From assembly GCA_031273185.1 (NCBI GenBank), contig JAISSG010000030.1, positions 1-19,000 on the forward strand: a stretch of DNA of 19,000 bases, in the 5' to 3' direction. The notes under the pieces were generated by a model. It saw only the letters and a program-made list of their open reading frames with translations. It had not been told where the DNA came from and searched no databases. This stretch comes from Treponema sp. (lineage in GTDB: Bacteria; Spirochaetota; Spirochaetia; Treponematales; Breznakiellaceae). Below, one piece after another: positions 6,958 through 14,735 of the stretch. The translations under genes were made by a program, and so were the position numbers. Numbering within the stretch: the stretch's first letter is position 1; every line of letters begins with the position of its first letter.

Positions 6958-9036
6958 CTATTCCAGAGGAGGGAAATACCCGCTGGTATCCCTCCCCGAG
7001 CGCTCCATAAGATATACCTCCGCTTCTACGGGAAGCCAGGCCCTGCCGAAATCAGTGGGAAGGGTCGACCTATAGGTAATACTATACAGCCCGCTGGGGA
7101 TTAATGCAACACTTTCTATCATTTCCCTTATCCCCTGGGGGCGGTACAGGGGCAGCGCCTGGCCGCCGGTCTCCCGGCACAGGTAACGTATCTCCTCGGA
7201 GGGGCTGCCCTGGCCCACAATGACCGCGTTAAACACGATGGCGTTATTGGCAAGATAGGCCGCCATTTCGGAGAGGCTGTACTGCTCAAAGGCCAGTTCG
7301 CCCGCCCCGCCGGAACCGACGTACACAACCGATCGCTTTTTCTCGCCGGAAAGCAGGTCGGTGGCGGCAAGCCGAAGGCCAAGGTCAAAACGCCAGCGGG
7401 CGCTGTAGTCCGCCGTCCTTCCCCGGGCGGCTGTTTCCAGGGCGTTCTCGTGCCGTTCCCTCCGGGGCTGCTCCCCCGCCGAAACCACCGAAAGAATCCG
7501 CCCCTGGTCGCCAAGCGCGCCGCCAATATCGCGGGCCGCAGCGGCAAGGCTGTCGCGCAGGGACGCCGTAGCGGGCGAGCGCTCGATCAGCACGGAAACG
7601 TCGGAGCGGCTGGAGCGGTAGGACGGCAGCAGGAAATTCTGCTCGCTGACCGCCCGCCCCCCTTCGCTCAGGTAGAAATTCAGGCCGTCAAGCCCGACAA
7701 TGGGGCGGCGCAGCCGGTCCTCGACCTTTACCTCCACGGTTACCCGGGGAAACTGGTCGGCGTACACCCGCTCGATCTGCACAAACAGGCCGGAGGCAAG
7801 ATCGTCAAAGCGGGTCAGCACGGAGACCTCGCCCGCGGCGAAATTAGCCGCCAGCAGGTTGCCGTTGGAATCCATGTCGGCGCCGACTATGCGGGTTCTG
7901 GGGTTCCCCGCCACGCCAAGCTCCCGGACAATCGCCGAATCGACGTCTATCAGCAGGACCCTGTTGGTATCCGCCGCAACAAGCCGTCCGTCCGCCAGGA
8001 AGCGGAGGCTCTCCGGGCCGGAAAGACCCTCGGCAAGAACGCCCAGGTAATTTCCGTTGGGGTCAAACATGTAAATCCGCCTTGCCAGGGAATCGGCGGC
8101 ATAGATGCGCCCGTTCCTCGCGGCAATGCCCGTCGGCGAGGGGAAGCCGGGGAAAAAGGCGGTCCTCCCGCCAAAGGACAGGACAAACACCCCATCGGAA
8201 TCGAATTTGGAAATTCGCTGGTTGCCGTAATCGACGACGTAGAGGTAGCCGTATTCGTCAACCGCCATGTTCTGCGGCCCGACGAACATCCCCTGGCCGA
8301 TACCTTTCGAGCCGATGTAGGCCAGCCAGTCGCCCTGGGCGCTGAGTATGCTTACCCTGCCGCCCCGGTACTCGGAAAGGTACATGCGCCCATCGACGCC
8401 CCTGACCAGGTCATAGGGCCGGTCAAAGCCGTTGAGCGGCCCCCGCTTGCGGTCCTTGACAACACCGTTAACGTCTATTCGCACAATCTCGTTGCTGCCG
8501 TAAGCGACCACCCAGGCGGAGCCGTCGCCGTAGGGCAGGACGGCTGTCGGCTGCCGGTACAGGACATAGTCCTCGTAGCGCCCGGGGTAGCGGCCCGATT
8601 CTATGTAACGGACATCGTCGCCGGCCACGGGAAGGAGCAGGCGGCGGTTTCCCACCGTCTCGATGCGGTTTGCCAGGACCATGCCGGGGCCGGTGTTCCT
8701 CCCGTAGGTATCTGCCGCGGCCCTCCACTGGCGCAGGGCGGTGTTCTCAAAGCCGGAGCGGTAATACGCCTTGCCCAGCCAGTCCATGATTATCGCCTCG
8801 CCGGGCCTGAAGGAAAGCGCCCGCTCAAAGGAAAGTATCGCCTCGTTAAACGCGTAGCGGTTGTACGCCTGGATGCCGACGCGGAATTCCCTGGCGGCAT
8901 TTATCGCGTTGATATCCTCGCCGCCGGTAACATGGCCGCCGGTCGCGGCTTCCTGCGCCACAAGAAGCGCGGGAAAAAAAAAGAAGAGAAACAAAGCAAT
9001 GGCTAGCGGCCTTGGGGCCCGGGTTTGCCTTCTCAA
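6958..9036 (-). CDS. Exported TPR / NHL beta-propeller / vWA-like protein
   Basis: The start is taken as TTG at 9036-9034, overlapping the upstream TGA (TTGA), giving 692 residues. It begins with a basic segment (RRQTRAPR), a hydrophobic core rich in Leu and Phe, and a likely cleavage site after LLVA near residue 27, so the protein is exported to the periplasm or cell surface. Two or three TPR units follow (about 45-112). An NHL-type propeller (about 140-420) shows repeats such as GPQNMAVDEYGYLYVVDYGN with IYAADSLARRIYMFDPNGN. The C-terminal third (about 475-670) resembles a vWA domain (VSVLIERS, SVVYVGSGG), but the metal site DxSxS reads E485-R-S-P-A, so metal binding is doubtful. A longer in-frame start at 9216 would overlap the TPR gene by about 180 bases and lose the signal peptide. 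Role unknown; probably protein-protein interaction in the envelope. Confidence 0.85.
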   Translation of the reverse strand: MRRQTRAPRPLAIALFLFFFFPALLVAQEAATGGHVTGGEDINAINAAREFRVGIQAYNRYAFNEAILSFERALSFRPGEAIIMDWLGKAYYRSGFENTALRQWRAAADTYGRNTGPGMVLANRIETVGNRRLLLPVAGDDVRYIESGRYPGRYEDYVLYRQPTAVLPYGDGSAWVVAYGSNEIVRIDVNGVVKDRKRGPLNGFDRPYDLVRGVDGRMYLSEYRGGRVSILSAQGDWLAYIGSKGIGQGMFVGPQNMAVDEYGYLYVVDYGNQRISKFDSDGVFVLSFGGRTAFFPGFPSPTGIAARNGRIYAADSLARRIYMFDPNGNYLGVLAEGLSGPESLRFLADGRLVAADTNRVLLIDVDSAIVRELGVAGNPRTRIVGADMDSNGNLLAANFAAGEVSVLTRFDDLASGLFVQIERVYADQFPRVTVEVKVEDRLRRPIVGLDGLNFYLSEGGRAVSEQNFLLPSYRSSRSDVSVLIERSPATASLRDSLAAAARDIGGALGDQGRILSVVSAGEQPRRERHENALETAARGRTADYSARWRFDLGLRLAATDLLSGEKKRSVVYVGSGGAGELAFEQYSLSEMAAYLANNAIVFNAVIVGQGSPSEEIRYLCRETGGQALPLYRPQGIREMIESVALIPSGLYSITYRSTLPTDFGRAWLPVEAEVYLMERSGRDTSGYFPPLE

Positions 9037-9881
9037 GCACCCCCCCCGCTGACTATCCTGTAATGCTCTTTTATTTCTTTTTCCCTGGGGGCAAGCTCCA
9101 GCGCCCTGCGAAGGAGGTTGCGGGCTTCCATCATTTCCCCGCACTTGTAATACGCCCAGCCGAGGGAATCGAGATACGCCGCGTTCTTCGGGCGGTATTC
9201 CAAAGCCCTGCGGCATAACCGCAGGCCCTTCAGCGGATCGATGCCCCGGTCGGCAAGGATATAGCCCATGCTGTTCAGCGCCGTGGCATTGTCCCTGTCT
9301 ATGTCAAGGGCCTTTTCGTACAGATCTATCGCCTCGCGGTGCCGATCCTGGACATACGCGGCGTAAGCCAGGGTGTTGTACAGAGACGTCGACTCAAAGC
9401 CCGTGTCCTGCAGGCGCTTCAGCTCAGATTCCGCCAGCGTGGCGCGCCCGGTGGTAACGTAGATGTAGGCAAGGGTCATGCGGCATTGGTACACGCGCAG
9501 CAGGTCGCCGCCGATGCTGGCAACCTGCTCAAGGTACGTAACGGCATCGTCGAAACGCCCCAGCTTGGCGCAGCAGAGGCCAAGGTAATAGGCAAGATCG
9601 GCAAGCTCCCCGTTGGACAAGGCATCGGCATCGATAAAGAGCAGTTCAGCCAGGGCGTTTTCCCATCGCTTCATGCGGAACAGGCGCGCTCCCTCTTTCA
9701 GCCGCTTGCTGCTTGAAGATTTTTTCTCCGTTTTATCTGCCGGGGCGCTTTCGCTCTTCTCCGCAACCTTGCCGGCAAGACGGGTTTGGGTCTCTTCGTC
9801 TAATTGCGGTTTTAACAACGGCTCGTTGAGCACCGGCCTTTCGTCCGGCGATCTGCCTCGATTTAACCAATCTCCTGCCAC
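9033..9881 (-). CDS. TPR-repeat protein, probably cytoplasmic
   Basis: A 282-residue protein starting at GTG 9881-9879, which overlaps the surE stop by one base (TAGTG) and has GGGAGG eight to nine bases upstream. The first 70 residues are polar and low in complexity (EKSESAPADKTEKKSSSSKR) and there is no signal peptide. From about residue 75 to the end are roughly five to six tetratricopeptide units, for example AYYLGLCCAKLGRFDDAVTY, ALNSMGYILADRG and YLDSLGWAYYKCGEMMEAR. Such repeats bind protein partners; no catalytic domain is seen. The last codons run through a G8 tract (9040-9047), so slippage there would change the C-terminus and the link to the next gene. The specific partner is unknown, but tight coupling suggests the downstream exported protein or SurE. 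Confidence 0.85.
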   Translation of the reverse strand: MAGDWLNRGRSPDERPVLNEPLLKPQLDEETQTRLAGKVAEKSESAPADKTEKKSSSSKRLKEGARLFRMKRWENALAELLFIDADALSNGELADLAYYLGLCCAKLGRFDDAVTYLEQVASIGGDLLRVYQCRMTLAYIYVTTGRATLAESELKRLQDTGFESTSLYNTLAYAAYVQDRHREAIDLYEKALDIDRDNATALNSMGYILADRGIDPLKGLRLCRRALEYRPKNAAYLDSLGWAYYKCGEMMEARNLLRRALELAPREKEIKEHYRIVSGGGA

Positions 9882-10654
9882 TACGTCTCCCTCCCCTTTA
9901 TCGATTCCAGCAGGACCGGGTGGATGAAAATCTCGCTTAACGACGCGCTGTTTTCTTCCACGGCTTCCCAGTCGGAGCCCTGTTCGGGTTTCGCGCAAGA
10001 CTCCCCGGCATTCGAGAAGCAGTACCTGTGCCCGTCCGGCGCATGGTACACCTCTATACGATCATTATAACACCTTATGCAAGGAAATGCATGAGCCAGC
10101 GAGGAAGGAATCTCCCGCCGGTTCGGAATGTTGACGTTGACAAAAGAACCGGGCTTCCAGCACGAGAGCATTTCCTCCAGGCGCTCCACGGCAAAGATAA
10201 CGGCCATATCCCAGTTCCACACGGCGCCCTCGACCAGGGAAAGCGCCAGCGAGGGTATGCCGCACAGAGCCGCCTGCCGCGCCGCAGCCGCCGTGCCCGA
10301 ATAGAGGATGTCCGTGCCTATGTTGGCGCCACGGTTAATGCCCGAGATGACCGCGTCCGGCGGCGCAGATTCGACCTCGCCCGCCTGTCCCGGCGCCATG
10401 CACAGATCGGGGATCCCCCCCCTCAGGGCGATCACTATGCAGTCCACCGGGGTTCCATAGCAGGCCCAGGTGTCCTTTTCGATTTCCACCAGCTTGCAGG
10501 GGCCGTTCAGGAACGATATGGCGTGGGAAACCCCGGAGCGGTCGGAGGCGGGGGCAACCACAAAAACCCTGTGCCCCGCCTCCCGCAGGGCGGCGGCAAG
10601 CAGCACGATCCCGGGCGAGGCAATGCCGTCGTCGTTGGTCAGCAGGATCCTCAT
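9881..10654 (-). CDS. surE: 5'/3'-nucleotidase SurE
   Basis: SurE is a cytoplasmic metal-dependent nucleoside monophosphate phosphatase (survival protein E). The 257-residue product begins MRILLTNDDGIASPG with the metal ligands Asp8 and Asp9. Ser40 lies in DRSGVSHA and Asn107 in SGINRGANIGTDILYSGT, completing the metal site; the YSGT-A signature is intact. Compared with the usual spacing there are about 12 extra residues before SGIN (around 84-97, containing PGQAGEVESAPP). The start ATG overlaps the stop of the upstream kinase gene as ATGA, so the two are translationally coupled. The C-terminus, EIFIHPVLLESI, is acceptable for the family. SurE is usually linked to stress survival and nucleotide turnover; a role specific to this operon is not evident. 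Confidence 0.95.
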   Translation of the reverse strand: MRILLTNDDGIASPGIVLLAAALREAGHRVFVVAPASDRSGVSHAISFLNGPCKLVEIEKDTWACYGTPVDCIVIALRGGIPDLCMAPGQAGEVESAPPDAVISGINRGANIGTDILYSGTAAAARQAALCGIPSLALSLVEGAVWNWDMAVIFAVERLEEMLSCWKPGSFVNVNIPNRREIPSSLAHAFPCIRCYNDRIEVYHAPDGHRYCFSNAGESCAKPEQGSDWEAVEENSASLSEIFIHPVLLESIKGRET

Positions 10655-11874
10655 TTGCCGCTCCCCTTCTCGCCACCGGCAACCACGCGGCCACCCGTCG
10701 CAAGCTTGAACTCGTGGATCGCCGGGCGAAAGCCGAATATTCGCTCATAGTCGTCGATTCGGTTGCGGTATTCGGCAAACGCCTCGTTCTTCACTATCGT
10801 GTAGGTGCAGCCGCCAAAGCCCTGCCCCGTCATGCGCGCCCCGAACACGCCCTCGGTTTCCTGCGCCCGCTTCACCATCCAGTCGATCTCGGGGCAGCTT
10901 ACCTCGTAGAGGTCGCGCAGGCCCTCGTGGGAATGGAAGACCAGCCGCGAAAAACCCGCCAGATCGTCGCACAGCAGGCAGTCCCTGGCATCCAGGATAC
11001 GGCGCATCTCCTGGACAACGTACAGGCTCCGTCGGCGGATCTCCTCCGGGAGGTTTCCCGTGGACTCGATAAGGTCGGTGGCGGCAAATTCCCTGAAGCT
11101 GGCCCCTTCCCTGCCCTGTGAGAGTATTTCCAGCGCGGCGTTGACTTCCCCCCTGCGCTTTCTCAGCTCGTCGTCGATCCCCAGGCGGGGGACGCGGGAA
11201 TCCATGAGGATGAACTTGCAGCGGGTGAAGGGCGATCTGATCCTCGTCACTTCGAGGCTTGACTCGTCGATCACGAGAAACTGGTCCTTCCGCGCCCACA
11301 GCCCGACGCAGTAGTCCGCCGGGTTCATATCCTGCCCAAAAAACAGCTCGTGCGCTGCCGACAGCCGCCGGACAAGCTCCTGGTCCTTGACCTTTGCCCG
11401 CAGAAATGCCCTCAGCGCAACCGCCGAGGCAACCTCGATGGCCGCCGAGGAGGCCAGCCCGATCTGCTGGGGAATGTCCCCGGAGACGGTAAAGTCCAGG
11501 CCCTTAAAGGGAAGGCCAAGCTCCGCGAACACGTGTATGGCAACCTTGACGTAGTTCGCCCAGCGGTCCTCCCGCTTGTACCTGAGGTTTCCCAGGGTGG
11601 CGCGCTTGCGCTCGTTCAGGTCAATGGCGTAAAAGCGAAGGGAATTGTCCCTTCTCGCGCTCACAGCTACTTTGACCCAGCGATCTATCGCCGCAGAAAG
11701 ATACAAGCCGGCGGAGGGGCCGCCATGCTCGCCTAGAAAATGTATTCTGCCGGGCGCCTGGGCGATGACCACCGAATTCCCCGGCCCATCCCGCCTTGCC
11801 TGGGCGCCGGCTTTATGCAATCGCCCGGTTTCAATCTCGTATTCCCTGCGGTGGACGGTATCGATATCCAACAT
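10651..11874 (-). CDS. Galactokinase-family GHMP sugar kinase with altered sugar-binding motif
   Basis: A 407-residue cytoplasmic kinase of the GHMP superfamily, closest in layout to galactokinase. The three family motifs are present. Motif 1 is PGRIHFLGEHGGPSAG (42-56), motif 2 (ATP loop) is GLASSAAIEVAS (139-150), and motif 3 is GARMTGQGFGGC (345-356). The catalytic Asp appears as Asp187 in NPADYCVGLW, where galactokinases have MDQ. The notable change is in motif 1: galactokinases read GEHTDYNGG, whose Asp contacts the sugar, whereas here Gly-Gly-Pro (51-53) follows GEH. ATP binding should be intact but the sugar may not be galactose, so no gene symbol is given. The ATG has a GAGGTGAG site upstream and a good sigma-70 promoter; surE overlaps its stop by four bases. 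Confidence 0.85.
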   Translation of the reverse strand: MLDIDTVHRREYEIETGRLHKAGAQARRDGPGNSVVIAQAPGRIHFLGEHGGPSAGLYLSAAIDRWVKVAVSARRDNSLRFYAIDLNERKRATLGNLRYKREDRWANYVKVAIHVFAELGLPFKGLDFTVSGDIPQQIGLASSAAIEVASAVALRAFLRAKVKDQELVRRLSAAHELFFGQDMNPADYCVGLWARKDQFLVIDESSLEVTRIRSPFTRCKFILMDSRVPRLGIDDELRKRRGEVNAALEILSQGREGASFREFAATDLIESTGNLPEEIRRRSLYVVQEMRRILDARDCLLCDDLAGFSRLVFHSHEGLRDLYEVSCPEIDWMVKRAQETEGVFGARMTGQGFGGCTYTIVKNEAFAEYRNRIDDYERIFGFRPAIHEFKLATGGRVVAGGEKGSGK

Positions 11875-11944
11875 TTTTTGCTCACCTCGCGCTTTTTTCT
11901 AAAAGGAGCGTCACGCCCAAAACCACCTGCCGGGGCTCGGAAAC

Positions 11945-11973
11945 ATTATACACAGAAATACAGGTTTATTCAA
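11945..11973 (-). promoter_or_regulatory. Sigma-70 promoter of the sugar kinase-surE-TPR-NHL operon
   Basis: On the minus strand TTGAAT (11973-11968) and a perfect TATAAT (11950-11945) are separated by 17 bases. Transcription would begin near 11938, leaving a leader of about 64 bases before the kinase ATG. It diverges from the flbB promoter about 55 bases away. Confidence 0.72.
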
Positions 11974-12026
11974 TCAAAAATAAGGATAAAAATGTTCGCA
12001 ATCCGGGCTTATTATCGTATGGATGA

Positions 12027-12055
12027 TTGTCTTTTTGCCGAAAATGTAGTAATAT
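12027..12055 (+). promoter_or_regulatory. Candidate sigma-70 promoter of the flbB motility operon
   Basis: TTGTCT (12027-12032) and TAATAT (12050-12055) each match the sigma-70 hexamers at four of six positions with a 17-base spacer. The start site would be near 12062, only about 20 bases before the flbB ATG. No sigma-28-like GCCGATAA was found in this gap, which fits early flagellar expression. The match is moderate. Confidence 0.5.
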
Positions 12056-12081
12056 TGCAGGCAAATTTGGGAGAATAACGT

Positions 12082-12702
12082 ATGATTGGCAGAGCAATTG
12101 TTCTTTTGCTGCTTGTTGTCGTGCTCGCGGCAGGGGGAATCGTTTGGTTTGACTACCTGAACGTAATAGACGCAAAAACCGTTTTAGCCCCCCTGTACCG
12201 CTTTATCGGCCGGGAGGGGCGGAGCCAGCCGGGGGTAACGCCGGAAGAATTCCTCAACCTGGACGCGGAACGGCTGGCGGTGCGGCTGGAAGCCCTTGAC
12301 CTGCAGAAAATGGAAATGGACACCCGGCAGCGGGACATCGAAGTCCGCTACGGCGAGATCGAGCAGATGGCCCAGGAACTGGAAGAGCGCCAAAAAGCGC
12401 TTGACGATCGGGAAAATTCGCTTAGAGCGCAGGCCACAGATGCCGAAGATAAAGACAGAAACATCGAGGAGATCGCCCGGATTCTAAACGGGATGCCGCC
12501 GGAGCGAGCGGTGGGCATTATGTCCGCTATGGACGATCAGGGCGTAATCGATGTACTTCGGAAGACTGAAGAGATTGCGCGGGCCGAGGGAACCACGTCA
12601 ATCGTGTCCTACTGGCTTTCACTCATGGCGGCAACGCCAGAAGGGGCCGCCAGGGCAGCAGAGTTACAGCGCAAAATGGCGGGGAGACCACAGAGCCTGT
12701 AG
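12082..12702 (+). CDS. flbB: FlbB, spirochaete flagellar collar protein (MotE/MgtE-N-like)
   Basis: A 206-residue protein with an N-terminal membrane anchor (about 3-24, IGRAIVLLLLVVVLAAGGIV). A long charged helix predicted as coiled coil follows (about 65-130, for example GEIEQMAQELEERQKALDD). The C-terminal domain resembles the MgtE N-terminal/MotE fold (NIEEIARILNGMPPERAVGI, then MSAMDDQGVIDVLRK). This is the layout of FlbB, which in Borrelia burgdorferi forms the base of the periplasmic collar around the motor. The gene sits directly before fliK, flgD and flgE, the same position as flbB in Borrelia. A GGGAG ribosome binding site lies eight bases before the ATG. Here it is the first gene of the operon. 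An alternative name would be a MotE-like protein. Confidence 0.82.
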   Translation: MIGRAIVLLLLVVVLAAGGIVWFDYLNVIDAKTVLAPLYRFIGREGRSQPGVTPEEFLNLDAERLAVRLEALDLQKMEMDTRQRDIEVRYGEIEQMAQELEERQKALDDRENSLRAQATDAEDKDRNIEEIARILNGMPPERAVGIMSAMDDQGVIDVLRKTEEIARAEGTTSIVSYWLSLMAATPEGAARAAELQRKMAGRPQSL

Positions 12703-12773
12703 CGGCGTTCAGTGCCACTGAATCGCCTTCCGGGGAAATTAGCCAGGCACAGCGACCTGGCGAGGAGGTCCGG

Positions 12774-14237
12774 GTGGTGATTCAAGCAACCCCCCATATA
12801 GAACCAGCACAGATAGCGCAGCCCGACGCAGAGTCGCCGCAGAAACTCAAGCCCGAAAAAAGCGAGCTTGGCGTTTTTGCGAATATTCTTGCCGGTCTTT
12901 CGGGCCGGGGGCCGTCAAGCCAGGGTCTGAAGACCGGGGCGGGGGAAGGCGCGGCAAGCGCGGAGTTCCCCGGCGACATCCCGCCCGTTGGGCAGGCCCA
13001 GTCCGGCGAATTGCAGGCGACTGCGCCTGGCAAGGACAAAGGCGCCCGTGCTGGAAAAGCCGCAAAAGAAGCCGCTACGGCAGCGCATGAAAAAAAGGGG
13101 GCGTTAAAGTCCCAAAAAGCCGGGGAATTCGGGACAGATATTGTCGAGTTCGGGCTTTCCCAGCAGGAAAAGAACGCTCTTTTGGCAGTTGGCCGGCTGA
13201 TTGGCCAGCCGGAAGGGCGGATTCACGGGGAAGAAAGCGCAAAACTTGCCATCGACCCTGGTTCCGGGGCCGAAGGCCGAAAAGCCGCCGAAGCTGTTTT
13301 TGCCAGGCTGGCAGAAGGCACGGCCCCCGTCGAGGCTGACAAACAGACAGCAACGGCAACCCAGGGCCTGGCGCACAGCCAGAAAAACCCTGGCGAAAAG
13401 ACAAAAACCCACAACTCTTCCCTCGAAGCCCCCGCCCTTGGTCGGCAAGGCACAGCGGAACCGGCAGGCGATCTCCTTTCCCGGAAAGCCGGGGCAGGAA
13501 AAACCGGCATCGGCGAAAAGGAAGGGCGCAGCAAACTGGAAGAGGCGCGGAGCAGGGACCGGCGGCGGGGCGCCACGCTTGAAGTGCGAGACTACCGCAC
13601 CCCGGGCGCGGCGGCGGAAACCACCGGTAAGGGCGGCGTTGCCCAATTAAGAGTTGGGGCAGAAAGCCGGATGCCCGCCGATGCCGCAAGCAGGGAGATA
13701 ACCCTTGAACTGCGCCTGCCCAACCAGGGGCAGGAATCCCCGTCCGCGCTAAACTCGTGGGAGGCAAAGGCCAGCCAGGCGTTCGAGAGCATGCTTGCGC
13801 GGGAACTGCACCAGAACTTCAACAACGACATCGTGCGCCACGCCTCGGTGATGCTCAGGGACGGCAACGAGGGAACCATACGGCTTGCCCTCAAGCCGGA
13901 AAGCCTGGGCAATGTAAAGATACACCTGGAAATGGCCGAAAACAAGATTACGGGGCATATCTTCGTCGAAAGCGAGGAAGCCCTGCGGGCCTTTGAGCGG
14001 GAGATAGCATCCCTGGAAAAGGCTTTCCGGGATTCGGGCTTTGAAGGCGCGGATCTGGAAATGTCCCTCGCCGCGGACGGCAGGGAGCAGCAGCAATGGC
14101 AGGGTACGGAAGCGAGCCGGTCCCTGCCCTGGCAGTTTGCCGCTTCCCGCTACGATGCCGCCGCCGAGCAGATGGAAATGCCGCTGACCCTTGACGTTTA
14201 CCGCCAGGGGGCAAGGGTTATAAACATGCTTGCCTAA
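12774..14237 (+). CDS. fliK: Flagellar hook-length control protein FliK
   Basis: FliK measures the hook and switches export from hook to filament proteins. The 487-residue product has the usual architecture. A long, Ala/Lys/Gly-rich, low-complexity N-terminal and middle region (about 1-330) comes first, then the conserved C-terminal Flg_hook domain (about 355-450), with the core TIRLALKPESLGNVKIHLEM and a following KITGHIFVESEEALRAFE. The start is GTG at 12774 or the adjacent GTG at 12777; AGGAGG at 12763-12768 fits either. Sequence similarity outside the C-terminal domain is not expected in this family. It follows flbB by 71 bases and precedes flgD by 9 bases, the standard order. Confidence 0.92.
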   Translation: MVIQATPHIEPAQIAQPDAESPQKLKPEKSELGVFANILAGLSGRGPSSQGLKTGAGEGAASAEFPGDIPPVGQAQSGELQATAPGKDKGARAGKAAKEAATAAHEKKGALKSQKAGEFGTDIVEFGLSQQEKNALLAVGRLIGQPEGRIHGEESAKLAIDPGSGAEGRKAAEAVFARLAEGTAPVEADKQTATATQGLAHSQKNPGEKTKTHNSSLEAPALGRQGTAEPAGDLLSRKAGAGKTGIGEKEGRSKLEEARSRDRRRGATLEVRDYRTPGAAAETTGKGGVAQLRVGAESRMPADAASREITLELRLPNQGQESPSALNSWEAKASQAFESMLARELHQNFNNDIVRHASVMLRDGNEGTIRLALKPESLGNVKIHLEMAENKITGHIFVESEEALRAFEREIASLEKAFRDSGFEGADLEMSLAADGREQQQWQGTEASRSLPWQFAASRYDAAAEQMEMPLTLDVYRQGARVINMLA

Positions 14238-14246
14238 GGAGAAACT

Positions 14247-14705
14247 ATGGACGCTGTAGCATTAAGGACGGCTGACATGTTCAGGCTGACCGCCGACGAA
14301 CAGGCCAGGGTCAACCAGTTTGTCAACGACTTTAACAACAAACTCAATTCGGGGCGCAAGCCCCAGCAGAATCTTGGCAAGGACGACTTCCTCAAGCTGC
14401 TTATCACCCAGCTTTCCTACCAGGACCCAACATCCCCCATGGAAGACAAGGAATTCATCGCCCAGATGGCCCAGTTCTCCACGCTGGAGCAGATGACCAG
14501 CATGGCCGGGGATTTTGCCAGGCTCACCGCGATGATAGCCGGAACCGAGGCATCCTCGGCGCTGGGCAGGAACGTGGAACTGGTTGACGGGGAGCGGGTT
14601 GTACAGGGCGCCGTGAAAGCTGTTACCAAGGGCGAAAATCCCCAGGTGATGGTAGAAGGCGCGTACTACAACTGGAACCAGGTTAAAAAGGTTTTTGAAG
14701 AATAA
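14247..14705 (+). CDS. flgD: Flagellar hook-capping (hook assembly) protein FlgD
   Basis: FlgD forms the scaffold cap under which FlgE subunits polymerise. The 152-residue protein carries the diagnostic N-terminal motif LGKDDFLKLLITQLSYQDP, then SPMEDKEFIAQMAQFSTLEQ (about 43-81). A short C-terminal part follows (GRNVELVDGERVVQG). It is shorter than enterobacterial FlgD and lacks most of the C-terminal Ig/tudor region, as is usual in spirochaetes. The ATG follows AAGGAG, which overlaps the fliK stop region. It lies between fliK and flgE in the same transcript. Confidence 0.95.
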   Translation: MDAVALRTADMFRLTADEQARVNQFVNDFNNKLNSGRKPQQNLGKDDFLKLLITQLSYQDPTSPMEDKEFIAQMAQFSTLEQMTSMAGDFARLTAMIAGTEASSALGRNVELVDGERVVQGAVKAVTKGENPQVMVEGAYYNWNQVKKVFEE

Positions 14706-14735
14706 TCTTCAACAAGTATAAGGAGAGTACCTACT

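Noticed and set aside
7450..9006. Long open frame (518 codons) on the plus strand opposite the NHL-repeat gene
   Set aside because: Antisense to a protein with clear signal peptide, TPR and NHL features; composition is Val/Gly/Ala/His/Pro-rich as expected for a shadow frame.
9037..9216. Upstream extension of the NHL-protein gene to an ATG at 9216
   Set aside because: It would overlap the TPR gene by about 180 bases, and the added 60 residues are low-complexity and bury the signal peptide; the TTGA overlap gives a coherent start.
9882..9998. Upstream extension of the TPR gene into surE
   Set aside because: The extra residues lie out of frame within surE; the GTG overlapping the surE stop has a good ribosome binding site.
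11293..11320. GalK-like kinase considered catalytically dead because the MDQ motif is missing
   Set aside because: Aligning from the following IDESSLE segment places Asp187 (PADYC) at the catalytic position, so the base is probably retained; only the sugar-contact motif is clearly altered.
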